Source: Chryseobacterium culicis (GTDB lineage Bacteria; Bacteroidota; Bacteroidia; Flavobacteriales; Weeksellaceae). From it: 64,000 nt of DNA. This document shows positions 26,063 through 35,205 of the stretch, piece by piece. The stretch covers positions 434,001 to 498,000 of the forward strand of contig NZ_FNWQ01000003.1 in the NCBI RefSeq assembly GCF_900108365.1. The letters run 5' to 3'. Numbering within the stretch: the stretch's first letter is position 1; every line of letters begins with the position of its first letter. The notes beneath the pieces are model-generated. The model did no database searches. It saw only the letters and a program-made list of their open reading frames with translations, and was not told the DNA's origin. A program made the translations under genes and the position numbers.

Positions 26063-27034
26063 TTATTCATTATTTCGCACAAACTCCGGAAGCTCTTCCT
26101 TCTTATACTCATTAATTTTATCCAGATCCAGAATAGTGGTGAGGTTCTCCTTATTCGGATAGTACATCGGAACAAATTTAGCCCCATAAACAATTTCTCC
26201 TGTAGTGTATGAAGACCTTTGCACTACGGTATTTGAAAACACTTCATCGAATGCTCTTATCTGGACAATAAGTTCAATATCGGTATTTTTAAAATCCTCT
26301 TCAGAAAAGCCATAAAAAGGAGAATTTTCATCAATCTTATGTACTACTGTCCAGTTGAGTGCCAAGGTATTGATTTTACTCAACTGTGTATCAAGTCTGT
26401 AAAAATTACTTTTGGCGACACCGTTTTCTATCACTTCAATAGCCGCCGAAAGAATGACATCGGCATCCGTTAATGCATTATTTTTATAAGGGGCCAGCCT
26501 GAACATTAACGCCTGCGAGCCCTGAAAAGGAGCAATAACAGCTATATCAGAAAATCTAAGAAATGCTCTTGGCCTTGAAAATCTTCCATAGAAAAGTCCT
26601 GTTGCAATGGCAAAGGTAAGCAATCCCAGAAAAGCTTCAAAAGTAGCCACAAGACTTGCTAAAAAACCTACAGGTGCTATTCTTCCATATCCCACGGTTG
26701 TAAACGTCTGGGAACTGAAGAAGAAAACGTCTATAAATTCATTGATCGGGTCACTTTTATCAATACCGGTGAGATGTTCCACGCCAATCAGGTAATAGAT
26801 CATCGCAAAAACGAGATTGATAAGAATGTAAGCAACCACTAAATAGGAAATAAAGCGGAATGACGACAGGTTCAGCATTGTGTGGTACCAGCTTAGCCTG
26901 TTGAAAACATTCACCCCTTTCCTTTGAACATTGGGAAGTCCGTCTTTGTTGATAAATCTTCCGGATGCGTTGGTACCAAAACCACTGTTTTCAGCGTTTT
27001 TCTGCCGGATCTTTTTTCTGAAACCTCCTGTCAT
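26063..27034 (-). CDS. Inward-rectifier-type potassium channel (KirBac-like)
   Basis: 323 residues. Two membrane spans (about 62-84 and 124-148) flank a pore loop with the selectivity filter TVGYG (112-116). The C-terminal cytoplasmic half has the Kir immunoglobulin-like beta sandwich, beginning at FRLAPYKNNALTDADV and containing LNWTVVHKIDENSPF. It should pass K+ under control of the cytoplasmic domain. The divergent gene codes for a truncated haemoglobin. A -7 TATCTTTG lies at 27088-27095 on this strand, about 54 bases before the ATG. Confidence 0.88.
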   Translation of the reverse strand: MTGGFRKKIRQKNAENSGFGTNASGRFINKDGLPNVQRKGVNVFNRLSWYHTMLNLSSFRFISYLVVAYILINLVFAMIYYLIGVEHLTGIDKSDPINEFIDVFFFSSQTFTTVGYGRIAPVGFLASLVATFEAFLGLLTFAIATGLFYGRFSRPRAFLRFSDIAVIAPFQGSQALMFRLAPYKNNALTDADVILSAAIEVIENGVAKSNFYRLDTQLSKINTLALNWTVVHKIDENSPFYGFSEEDFKNTDIELIVQIRAFDEVFSNTVVQRSSYTTGEIVYGAKFVPMYYPNKENLTTILDLDKINEYKKEELPEFVRNNE

Positions 27035-27087
27035 TGTATATCATTTGTTTTTTTGTTTATACTGTTTGGCTTTCGCCCATTCCGGTG

Positions 27088-27122
27088 CAAAGATAAAATA
27101 TTGTTTTGATGAATTTTATCAA
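27088..27122 (-). promoter_or_regulatory. Promoter of the K+ channel operon
   Basis: Minus-strand TATCTTTG at 27088-27095 with TTG at 27120-27122 (24-base spacer, a little long). Confidence 0.5.
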
Positions 27123-27130
27123 TTGATTCA
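27106..27130. promoter_or_regulatory. Nested palindromes in the channel/haemoglobin divergent region
   Basis: TTGAT-N7-ATCAA (27106-27122) overlaps a perfect ATCAATTGAT (27118-27127), and the latter is bracketed by TGAAT (27110-27114) and ATTCA (27126-27130). Between the two -7 elements, this is a natural place for a shared operator. Confidence 0.4.
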
Positions 27131-27131
27131 T

Positions 27132-27163
27132 TTGAGTTTTAAATTGATTTTGGAGTACATTTG
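27132..27163 (+). promoter_or_regulatory. Promoter of the truncated haemoglobin gene
   Basis: TTG (27132-27134), 21-base spacer, TACATTTG (27156-27163). The ATG follows after 4 bases, so transcription would start at or next to the start codon (leaderless). Confidence 0.6.
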
Positions 27164-27167
27164 AAGT

Positions 27168-27548
27168 ATGAAAAAACTGGAGTCGAGAGAGGACATAGAA
27201 CACCTTGTCAATTCATTTTATGCTAAAGTAGTTATGGATGAAACCATAGGATTTTTCTTTAATGATGTTGCTAAAGTAGATTGGGACAAGCATCTTCCTA
27301 AAATGTATTCTTTTTGGGAATCTATCCTGTTTGGACAGATGACTTATAAAGGAAACCCCATGGGGGTGCACTTCCCTATCAATGAAATACAGGCTATGGA
27401 ACAAAAACATTTTGACAGATGGCTGTACCTGTGGCGCACTACAATTGAAGAAAATTTTGTGGGAGAAAATGCAGATATGGCAGTCTATAAATCTGAAAAT
27501 ATAGCCAAACTGATGGCTTTCAAGATGGATTTAGCCAGAAGACTGTAA
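27168..27548 (+). CDS. Group III truncated haemoglobin
   Basis: 126 residues. The proximal haem His is in MEQKHFDRW (His81). MYSFWESILFGQMTYKGNP (about 46-64) is the group III pattern with its conserved Trp. Such globins bind O2, NO or other ligands and have been linked to microaerobic or nitrosative stress. The transcript is predicted to be leaderless. It diverges from a K+ channel, with possible shared operators between. Confidence 0.9.
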   Translation: MKKLESREDIEHLVNSFYAKVVMDETIGFFFNDVAKVDWDKHLPKMYSFWESILFGQMTYKGNPMGVHFPINEIQAMEQKHFDRWLYLWRTTIEENFVGENADMAVYKSENIAKLMAFKMDLARRL

Positions 27549-27592
27549 GCGGTTGGCTTAGAGATTCGGGAGATTTATTTTTATTTTACGCT

Positions 27593-28663
27593 TTAAGGAA
27601 CAATTACCGTAAAGATATAGGCTGCCAGATTGACCAATAAAACCGTTCCGTAGAGAACATTAGTTTTTCCCCGACTTAGAGAGAGCATAACGATAAAGAC
27701 AGATAGAGAAAGAAGAATAACGTCCTTTTTGTCCAGACCCAGCACTAACGGAATATCATACATGATACAAACCGCCGAAACCGCAGGAATTGTAAGCCCG
27801 ATACTTGCCAGTGCAGATCCCAACGCAAGATTCAAACTGGACTGAATTTGGTTTGCTCGTGCTGCTCTAATTGCAGCCACACCCTCCGGAAGCAGTACTA
27901 CCGCTGCAATGATCACCCCAACCAGAGATTTTGGTGCACCAAGGCTTTGTACCATTCCTTCTATCGTATCCGATAATCCTTTTGCCATCAATACGACAAT
28001 AACGAGACAAACTACAAGGAAAGCAAAACTGATAAGCGTTTTCGTAAGTGAAGGAATATAATGTTCTTCAGGATGTTCATCAGGAACAATAAAATAGCTT
28101 CTGTGACGTACAGTCTGCACCATCAGGAAAATTCCGTAAATGACAAGACATGCAATGGATATAAAAATAAGCTGCGCTTCATTATAGAAAGGTCCGTTAA
28201 CGCTTGAAGTAAAATTAGGAAGAACAAGGGTAAGCACCAGGATGGAAACAATACTTACCAGATAAGTAGTTGCTGAGGTTCTTGCAAAAAACTGCTCGTG
28301 ATATTTAACACCGCCTACCAAAATACATATTCCCAGAATTCCGTTAAGAATAAGCATTACAGCGGCAAAAACAGTATCTCTGGCCAGCGTGATCGCCTGA
28401 TCTCCGCCGGCAACCATCAGCGAGATGATAAGCGCGACTTCAATAATGGTAATACAAAGTGCCAGAATAATGGTTCCGAAAGGTTCTCCTACTTTATGGG
28501 CTACTACTTCCGCATGATGTACTGCCGATAAAACACTTCCGATCAATAAAATTCCTGCAAGGACATCATAAATAACACCGGTTCCCATTAAACCGGAAAA
28601 ATAATATCCCACTGCCAGAACAGGAAAAATATAGGTATAATGTAAAATTTCTTTTAGTTTCAT
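27593..28663 (-). CDS. Calcium/proton exchanger (ChaA/y4hA-like)
   Basis: 356 residues, about eleven membrane spans. The two inverted halves each carry the CaCA alpha motif: GEPFGTIILALCITIIEVALI (about 57-77) and then NLALGSALASIGLTIPAVSAV. It should exchange Ca2+ (or other cations) for protons at the inner membrane. It is convergent with the haemoglobin gene and stands alone. Confidence 0.88.
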   Translation of the reverse strand: MKLKEILHYTYIFPVLAVGYYFSGLMGTGVIYDVLAGILLIGSVLSAVHHAEVVAHKVGEPFGTIILALCITIIEVALIISLMVAGGDQAITLARDTVFAAVMLILNGILGICILVGGVKYHEQFFARTSATTYLVSIVSILVLTLVLPNFTSSVNGPFYNEAQLIFISIACLVIYGIFLMVQTVRHRSYFIVPDEHPEEHYIPSLTKTLISFAFLVVCLVIVVLMAKGLSDTIEGMVQSLGAPKSLVGVIIAAVVLLPEGVAAIRAARANQIQSSLNLALGSALASIGLTIPAVSAVCIMYDIPLVLGLDKKDVILLSLSVFIVMLSLSRGKTNVLYGTVLLVNLAAYIFTVIVP

Positions 28664-28729
28664 ATCGTGACTACAAAATACAAAAAATCTATGAAATTTT
28701 AAATATCAAAAGAAAATATTAATAATATT

Positions 28730-29068
28730 TTAATGAGGCCAGAAGTTAAAATCCTGATAATCTGTAAACATATGAAACAACAGCCCAATTGCTATAATTC
28801 TGATATTTCCTTTGAAGAACAACAGCAAAAAATACACCGCAATGGCATAATAAGAATGTAAAAAGTGAAAACCTATGCTTTCTCTTGAGGGATCAAAAAT
28901 CGGATTGGCAAAAAGATGGTCAAGATCTACCAGCATGGTAGCCAGAAGGATGAGATAGACTTTTTTCCAGTTTTTACGATAGAAAATCAGGGCGATAAAT
29001 ACCGGAAAAACAAAATGCAAGAAATAATGCGTAAAGGTTTTGAGCAGTGCAAGATCTGATGGAGCCAT
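28730..29068 (-). CDS. DUF6122-like small membrane protein
   Basis: 112 residues with three or four hydrophobic segments. Motifs include HYFLHFVFPVFIALIF, a VDLDHLFANPIFDP loop and the C-terminal HMFTDYQDFNFWP. His/Asp repeats of this type occur in metal-dependent membrane hydrolases, but the function is not known. It follows the 29096 gene by 27 bases and may be the last gene of the operon 33042-28730. Confidence 0.72.
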   Translation of the reverse strand: MAPSDLALLKTFTHYFLHFVFPVFIALIFYRKNWKKVYLILLATMLVDLDHLFANPIFDPSRESIGFHFLHSYYAIAVYFLLLFFKGNIRIIAIGLLFHMFTDYQDFNFWPH

Positions 29069-29095
29069 TAATGATAATTTTATTCGGTTGTATGC

Positions 29096-30334
29096 TTACC
29101 AGCGTAAAATTAAGGGTAATTCTCCGTTTTTTGCTTTTATTTTTATCCAGTAATCCTTTGATTTATTCGTGTAAAGCACATAATCGATGTCTGAAATAAT
29201 TCTTTTCTCTTTGGTACTCAGCGTTTTTAATGAAGAATATAGCAGTGCGCTATTTCTGATCAGAATATAATTTTCCTTTAACCGGGGTGACAGCGATACT
29301 GCTTTCTGTGTTGATCTTATCGCAGCTCCTTGTTTATTCCGGCTGATTACATTTGGCTGGAAAGGAATTGCGGTGAATTGATTTTCATTGTTGATCCATT
29401 TTTTAGCCTGAAAATATTCCCAGGTTTTTTCAGGAGCATTACTTAGAATGTCAATGGTATAAATAGGCTGGGTGATCTTTTGAACGGTCTTTTTTTCCAC
29501 TTCATTGAAATTGTCGTCATATTCATAGCTGATAATGGTATCATTCAGCTGCTCGAGATCTGCTGTTGCTTTAAAGGATGTTACCTGTGAGGAATCAGCA
29601 ATACTTTTATTGAATAAATGACTGAAATTTCTGACATTTTCTTTGTCTAATTCAATATCAAGAAAATGGGTTCTCTTTTCGAGTTGAGATGCTATAGCAT
29701 TAAAGGTTTCAGTGTCTGGGCTGTTTTTGATTTCAATTTCATCCTCATTTATATCAATCGAAAAGTTTTGGATCTTTTTCCCGGAAATAAAAGAAATACT
29801 CCCGACAGCATTATTTATAAACTGATCCGCATTCCAAACAGGATCTGAAGAAACAGGAAACTTATTCTTTATCATTTCAAAACCAGAATCTGAAGTTCCC
29901 GCAATACAGAGGTTTCCGGTAACTACAATAAAAATCTGATCTTTCTGAAAACGGTTATTTCCTTTGGCAGTAAAGCTTTGCTTCTTTAAAAAACTGATGA
30001 ATTTCTGTGAATCTTTAAGCTCTGCAACACTGTACCATTCAGAGAACTTTGTGTCTTTAATATGGAAAATCTGTAGAAAATCCGGAATTATGATTCCCGC
30101 ATCTTTCAATGAGCCTTTTGTACTTTTTCTCTTATTTTTGCTTCCTGACCAACCTGAAGGGTGTGCTGCCAGGCTGAAAAGGTATTGTCCCGTTAATTTC
30201 TTTACATCAATTAAAATAACTGCATCAGCGTTTTCCGGAATATATTTCAGGCTCTTATTTTTATGAAAAGCCACAAAATATACTGCAATAGCGAGCAATA
30301 CAATTAACGGGACAATAATCTTCTTTGTATTCAT
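29096..30334 (-). CDS. Membrane-anchored envelope protein, related to its upstream neighbour
   Basis: 412 residues. An N-terminal membrane anchor (about 7-23) precedes a periplasmic body. The early segment YIPENADAVILIDVKKLTG resembles the IPADAVFYMEVNGKQLN of the 30335 product. This is the opening strand pattern of DUF3352/DUF4836-like proteins. The start codon abuts the stop of 30335, so the two are coupled and may form a pair. The function is unknown. Confidence 0.6.
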   Translation of the reverse strand: MNTKKIIVPLIVLLAIAVYFVAFHKNKSLKYIPENADAVILIDVKKLTGQYLFSLAAHPSGWSGSKNKRKSTKGSLKDAGIIIPDFLQIFHIKDTKFSEWYSVAELKDSQKFISFLKKQSFTAKGNNRFQKDQIFIVVTGNLCIAGTSDSGFEMIKNKFPVSSDPVWNADQFINNAVGSISFISGKKIQNFSIDINEDEIEIKNSPDTETFNAIASQLEKRTHFLDIELDKENVRNFSHLFNKSIADSSQVTSFKATADLEQLNDTIISYEYDDNFNEVEKKTVQKITQPIYTIDILSNAPEKTWEYFQAKKWINNENQFTAIPFQPNVISRNKQGAAIRSTQKAVSLSPRLKENYILIRNSALLYSSLKTLSTKEKRIISDIDYVLYTNKSKDYWIKIKAKNGELPLILRW

Positions 30335-32356
30335 TTATAAAATTTGCGGTTTCTCTTCCTTTTCCTGGGCCTTAAAAACCTGATCGAATATATCAAAGAA
30401 ATACATTAAGCTGTTTTCTGAAGAATCTTTAATATTATAATTCATTTCGGTCTGGATGCTTTCTCCTTTCACTTCGGTTTTATAGTACACTTCTCCAACA
30501 TTTTTTCTGATGGCATCCAGTGTTTTTCTTTCTTTTGGAGTTTTGAACTCTTTATCCAGACCTGTTAAAAGCTTCTGAATATCCAATCTTCCGGACAAAG
30601 GATATTTTGCTGAATCTTTCGCCCATTTTCTGGATACGTCAGACTGGTTTACTGATAAATTATTATCGGCAGAACTCATCAGATATACCACTCCATCTTT
30701 TACCGTAAAGAACAGCTGATCAATATATCCTCCGGCTTTCTCTTCTTTGAAAGTGTAGAGGTTTCCTTTTTTAGAGAATCTTTTAGACAGTTTTTTATTG
30801 GTTGAAAGCATATCAAAAATACGGTTCCAGTAGCCTTCGTTCTCTGTAGCAAAAGCAAAGGTGAAGTTGGGCACAGCAATTTCTTTGGTTTTCTTTACTT
30901 CTTTTTCGTTGAAATCAGCATCATACTCGTAATCTGTGTACTCTACCGTTTTTGATTTTAATTCGTTCAAAACAAAAATTCCGTTTCCGGGTGCAATTTT
31001 GGTAATGGCTTCTTCGTCCAGAACAATTTTCATGGTTTCCATCACCAGTTCCATTTCTTTTTTGTACTCATTTTCTCCTGAATTCTGAAGAAGGCTGTAC
31101 ATCATGTCAAAACATTTTGCACCATTTACGTTCATAGCATAGTAACCTACGCTTTTTTCATTGATCAGCTCCAGCAGCTTTCTGTTTTTCTTCCCTTTGT
31201 AAATGGCTGAAATATTCTTTTGAATCTCTTCATTTTTGTGCTGATAATTATTCACCAGCCTTACTTTATCCTTATCAAAATAAAGATTGTACGAATAGTT
31301 GGAATTGTACATATTTTTAAAGAACTGTCCATAGCTGTAGAACTTCGTCATTTTGCCATAAATTCCGTCATTTACAATTCTTCCATAATCTGCATAGACA
31401 AAGACATCAGAATTGGCATCTCTGAATTTCAGCATTTCTCCAGGAACCTCAATTTCCAGACTGGAAGCAAAATACAGGTCAAAACGGTCTTCAGCGTTCT
31501 TTTTTACAATCTTGAAATTTTCTCTTCGGATAGAATCCTGTTCTTTCTTGTAAGCTTTATCTTCTTCTTCATCATAAGCATAACCATCATTAGGCATTTC
31601 TTCCTCATTTTCAGAATTCCCGGCACTTTCTTTCTCTTGAGGATATTTATGGTGCTTTTGAAGGTATTTAATATCTTTCTGAATTCTGGCTATTTCACGA
31701 TTATTATCTTTAATGCTTTCTTTCAAGTACTTAATATCATCCTTAAGGTTTTTGATTTCCTCTTTGTAATCGAAAGGTTTCTCCGGCTCATCAGTATAAG
31801 CTGTATCTCCTGCTTCAGCGTAAACGGAATCCACAGCAACGGCGGTGCTGTCTGCAACAGCTTCAGCGGCCCATAGATCTTTGTAAGGTTTGGTATAGCT
31901 TATCATGCTAAGAACGGCACGGCTTCCGTTCCACGCTACAAAAACATCATCGTTAATATCTACGTAAGAATAATTCTTCCTGTTGGAAACTTCCTGCCCC
32001 TTTTTCTTGACAGAATTGATAAACTCCCTGAACTTTTCTTTATTATCTATGATAAAATGGGTGTTATAGGTCTTAATAGAGTCATTAAAGCTTGCATAAT
32101 GATACTGAACCGCATCGTATTTGATCCCGGTTTTGGAATAATCTGTCCACGAGGGTGCTTCTTTGCTTTTTTTGCTGAGTTCATGCAGCAACGGGTTCAG
32201 TTTATTCCAGTTGATTTTACTATTAAGCTGTTTTCCGTTTACTTCCATATAAAATACGGCATCAGCCGGTATTTTCATCCTGTTTTGTGCAAAAACCAGC
32301 GTAAAACCAAAGAGTACAAAAATAATTTTTTGTGTTTTTAATAAGATAGATTTCAT
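30335..32356 (-). CDS. Large secreted protein of DUF4836 type
   Basis: 673 residues. Signal peptide (1-23, ending VFAQ), then MKIPADAVFYMEVNGKQLNSKINW. A coiled-coil stretch is predicted at about 195-235 (KEEIKNLKDDIKYLKESIKDN and IQKDIKYLQK), followed by an acidic, low-complexity section. The C-terminal half again resembles DUF4836/DUF3352 beta-rich domains. Second gene of the operon, 17 bases after the lipoprotein gene and abutting 29096. Function unknown; periplasm or outer membrane. Confidence 0.65.
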   Translation of the reverse strand: MKSILLKTQKIIFVLFGFTLVFAQNRMKIPADAVFYMEVNGKQLNSKINWNKLNPLLHELSKKSKEAPSWTDYSKTGIKYDAVQYHYASFNDSIKTYNTHFIIDNKEKFREFINSVKKKGQEVSNRKNYSYVDINDDVFVAWNGSRAVLSMISYTKPYKDLWAAEAVADSTAVAVDSVYAEAGDTAYTDEPEKPFDYKEEIKNLKDDIKYLKESIKDNNREIARIQKDIKYLQKHHKYPQEKESAGNSENEEEMPNDGYAYDEEEDKAYKKEQDSIRRENFKIVKKNAEDRFDLYFASSLEIEVPGEMLKFRDANSDVFVYADYGRIVNDGIYGKMTKFYSYGQFFKNMYNSNYSYNLYFDKDKVRLVNNYQHKNEEIQKNISAIYKGKKNRKLLELINEKSVGYYAMNVNGAKCFDMMYSLLQNSGENEYKKEMELVMETMKIVLDEEAITKIAPGNGIFVLNELKSKTVEYTDYEYDADFNEKEVKKTKEIAVPNFTFAFATENEGYWNRIFDMLSTNKKLSKRFSKKGNLYTFKEEKAGGYIDQLFFTVKDGVVYLMSSADNNLSVNQSDVSRKWAKDSAKYPLSGRLDIQKLLTGLDKEFKTPKERKTLDAIRKNVGEVYYKTEVKGESIQTEMNYNIKDSSENSLMYFFDIFDQVFKAQEKEEKPQIL

Positions 32357-32373
32357 GACTATAGTTTAGAAAT

Positions 32374-33042
32374 TTATTGAAAAAGAATTGTGTTTTGTAT
32401 TTGTTTTTTCTGAAGAATCAGATCCAGGATATCAGCCTCCAGCTTGAGTGCTTTTTTGTTGGGAGAAAGTACGTATGCATTATTGGTTTGAGATTTTACA
32501 GCGTTTTCAAACTGCATAATGGAAGTGTATTTTGCTTCATTAAAAACTTCCCTGTCTGCCTTGCTCATCTTGTCGTAATCTGCTTTGAAAGTATTGACTT
32601 TATTCCTTGTCAATGTCTTTTTTTCAAGATTCTGGCTGTAAATCTGGGTAGGAACCATTTTACCCAAAATTTTCTGAGCCTTCAGCTTCTCCAGGCCTGC
32701 GTTGATGTTTTCAATTTTTTTGAAATTACAGCTGAGTTTAATGATGTAGTTCTCAAAATCCATGGATGTTTTCACATTGCTGATGCCCGGAGTTCCTTTG
32801 AAAATTTTGGCAGCTTCATTGATTTTGTTTTCAATTTCGGCCTTTTTCGGAACTTTTTTTCCGTTAATGGTTTCCATTTTGGAGATGGAGGCAAGTCTTG
32901 TTTTGCTTTTGCTTGCGTTAAGAATAATAGTATACTCCCCTGTACCGTCGGCCTTTACATTCACTTTGTCAAGGATATCGAAACAGCTTGTAAGGAACAG
33001 CAAAGGAAAAAATAAAAGAAATAATTTGAGACAATTTTTCAT
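32374..33042 (-). CDS. Lipoprotein of unknown function, first gene of envelope operon
   Basis: 222 residues from ATG 33042. The ATG at 33072 lies upstream of the promoter and is rejected. The lipobox is LFLTSC (Cys20). The mature part starts FDILDKVNVKADGTGEYTIILNASKSK, a pattern seen in envelope lipoproteins with a beta-rich N-terminus. It opens the operon with 30335 and 29096 and is probably attached to the membrane near them. Confidence 0.7.
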   Translation of the reverse strand: MKNCLKLFLLFFPLLFLTSCFDILDKVNVKADGTGEYTIILNASKSKTRLASISKMETINGKKVPKKAEIENKINEAAKIFKGTPGISNVKTSMDFENYIIKLSCNFKKIENINAGLEKLKAQKILGKMVPTQIYSQNLEKKTLTRNKVNTFKADYDKMSKADREVFNEAKYTSIMQFENAVKSQTNNAYVLSPNKKALKLEADILDLILQKKQIQNTILFQ

Positions 33043-33059
33043 GATTGGGTTTAAAGCCA

Positions 33060-33067
33060 CAAAATTA
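33060..33067 (-). promoter_or_regulatory. -7 element of the envelope operon
   Basis: Minus-strand TAATTTTG, 17 bases before the ATG at 33042. It decides against the upstream start at 33072. Confidence 0.6.
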
Positions 33068-33172
33068 CTCAATTTTGGCCTTAAATTCTTGTAATCTTTG
33101 ATCTTTGGGCATAAAATAGCTGTTTCCCGGTACTTTTTTAGGGAAAATACGGTGCTTTCTATATCTTATTTT

Positions 33173-33889
33173 TTAAACACGTCCTTTCAGATAATCCTGA
33201 CGAAGGTCTTCATCCAGCTTTTCAATAGCATACCGAAGGCAGGTTCTGGGCATTTCTTTGTAATATTGATTCAGATAGCTGATGAGTTCTGCTTCATTTT
33301 TATTTCCCATTTCCCTTAATAGCCAGCCATTGGCTTTATGCATAAGATCATGAGGATGTTTCAGGTTCCTGGTTACGAATTCTTTGATAAGATCAAATGA
33401 GCCTTTCTTTATATAATGCATGGTTCCCACAACGGCTATTCTCTTATGCCACATTTCCTCAGATTCCGAAAGTTCTATAAGAAGGTTATCTTTCTGATTT
33501 TCGTACGCATATCTGCCCAGAATTTTATAACAGGAGGAATCTACCAGATCCCAATTGTTGACGTAAGGAAGATGATTCAGGTAAAAAGCAACTACCTCTT
33601 CTTTTAAGGCTTTATCTTTTGTTTTCTCAAACTTTGAAACCAGTATAAAAAGAGCTGTCAGCCTATGTTCGTGGTATTTCGAAGAAAGTAATATACTGAG
33701 TTCTTCTAAATTGATTTTCGAAAAATATTCTTTGGCCACAGAGCGCTGGTCCGGAACTGTTACGCCCAGAAACAGATCGCCTTCACCATATTCTCCTTTT
33801 CCTGTCTTGAAAAATCTCGGAAAGAATTCTGCCTTTTCAGGAACGGACAAAACAGCAAGTGCTTCCTGTATTTCTTTAACAATGCTCAT
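33173..33889 (-). CDS. AlkD-like DNA alkylation repair protein
   Basis: 238 residues made of HEAT-like helical repeats. Motifs: RFFKTGKGEYGEGDLFLGV, VPDQR and YVNNWDLVDSS, all typical of the AlkD family of DNA glycosylases that excise bulky or alkylated bases. It is the last gene of an operon with the antiporter gene 8 bases upstream. Confidence 0.88.
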   Translation of the reverse strand: MSIVKEIQEALAVLSVPEKAEFFPRFFKTGKGEYGEGDLFLGVTVPDQRSVAKEYFSKINLEELSILLSSKYHEHRLTALFILVSKFEKTKDKALKEEVVAFYLNHLPYVNNWDLVDSSCYKILGRYAYENQKDNLLIELSESEEMWHKRIAVVGTMHYIKKGSFDLIKEFVTRNLKHPHDLMHKANGWLLREMGNKNEAELISYLNQYYKEMPRTCLRYAIEKLDEDLRQDYLKGRV

Positions 33890-33897
33890 ATGACCAT

Positions 33898-35184
33898 TTA
33901 AGCGTTTTCTTCTACAGCAATATTTTCCTGCTCTTCCTCTTCTTTTGCAATCTTATTAGGATTGGCTACTTTAGCAATGGTAAGCCCCTGAACAATGATC
34001 GAAAATACCACCACACAGTAAGTAATACTCAAAATAATCTCGCTGTATTCACTTTTAGGAATAGACATCGCCAGTGCAATGGAAACCCCTCCTCTGATTC
34101 CTCCCCAAACCAAAACTTTTACCGTCTGCGGACTGAAGCTTCTTCTGAGTGAGGTAAATTTTGTAGGTCCCCAAATGGAAATAAATCTTGCAAAAAGAAC
34201 AACCACAATGGCTGCTAAGCCAGGAATCATAAAATGTCTGAGGTCTTTAATCATCAAAAGTTCAAATCCGATGAACAGGAATAATACGGCATTCAGAATT
34301 TCATCAATCAGTTCCCAGAATTTAATCAGATAATCCTGAGTAACAGATTTCATTTTGAAGCTTCTGTTGAAGTTCCCCATAAACAATCCTGCTGCAACCA
34401 TTGTTAACGGTCCTGAAATATGCATCTGACGGGCAATAAGATAACCTCCCATCACTACAGACAGCGTCACCAATACAGAAATAATATAATCATCTACTTC
34501 ACGCATCAGCCTTGAGGTAACCCAGCCAAGGAGCACTCCCAGCAGAAGACCTCCTCCGGCCTCTTTAAGCAAAAGCAGTCCGATGGTTTCAACACTCAGA
34601 TCTACCTCTTTTCCTACTGCCAGCTGTAAAATTACGGTGAAGACCACAACTGCCATACCATCATTGAAAAGAGATTCACCCGCTACTTTTGTTTCAAGCG
34701 ATTTTGACACATTAGCCTGTTTCAGCACACTGAGAACCGCTACCGGATCGGTAGGGGAAATCAAAGCTCCAAAAACAAGGCAGTAAATGAAAGGAAGCTT
34801 AACCCCCACGTAAGGAAGCAGATAAAACATCCCAAATCCTACCACAAAAGTAGAAATCACAACCCCTACCGTGGAAAATATCACTACAGGTCTGAACTGT
34901 TCTTTCAGGTCATTAATATTAATATGAATTCCTCCTGCAAAGAGCAGGAAATTAAGCATCGCGCCCATCAATACCTCTGTAAAGTCGATACCGTTCATAA
35001 GCTTGTGAAGATGTCCGAATGTTCTCGGCAGCACGGTTTCTCCAAACATTACCAGAAAGATAGAAACCACAATAGCGATTACCATAATTCCGATGGTGCT
35101 GGGAAGCTTTAAGAACCTGTAATTTAGATAGGCAAATATTGAGGCTAATACGATTAATGCTGAAAATGAATAATATAATTCCAC
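33898..35184 (-). CDS. Na+/H+ antiporter (CPA1, NhaP-like)
   Basis: 428 residues with about twelve membrane spans. SPTDPVAVLSVLKQ and ESLFNDGMAVVVF, with their conserved Asp residues, are the ion-binding marks of CPA1 antiporters. A charged C-terminal tail of about 20 residues is rich in Glu. It should exchange Na+ or K+ for H+ at the inner membrane. It lies between the DUF4919 and AlkD genes in one operon. Confidence 0.92.
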   Translation of the reverse strand: MELYYSFSALIVLASIFAYLNYRFLKLPSTIGIMVIAIVVSIFLVMFGETVLPRTFGHLHKLMNGIDFTEVLMGAMLNFLLFAGGIHININDLKEQFRPVVIFSTVGVVISTFVVGFGMFYLLPYVGVKLPFIYCLVFGALISPTDPVAVLSVLKQANVSKSLETKVAGESLFNDGMAVVVFTVILQLAVGKEVDLSVETIGLLLLKEAGGGLLLGVLLGWVTSRLMREVDDYIISVLVTLSVVMGGYLIARQMHISGPLTMVAAGLFMGNFNRSFKMKSVTQDYLIKFWELIDEILNAVLFLFIGFELLMIKDLRHFMIPGLAAIVVVLFARFISIWGPTKFTSLRRSFSPQTVKVLVWGGIRGGVSIALAMSIPKSEYSEIILSITYCVVVFSIIVQGLTIAKVANPNKIAKEEEEQENIAVEENA

Positions 35185-35205
35185 TAAGTGTTTTTTATGT
35201 TAAGA

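Noticed and set aside
31220..31876. 218-codon open frame on the plus strand
   Set aside because: Shadow of the DUF4836-type gene on the other strand; hydrophobic run of Ile/Phe is the reverse of Lys/Asp/Asn codons.
32377..33015. 212-codon open frame on the plus strand
   Set aside because: Antisense shadow of the lipoprotein gene, no plausible fold.
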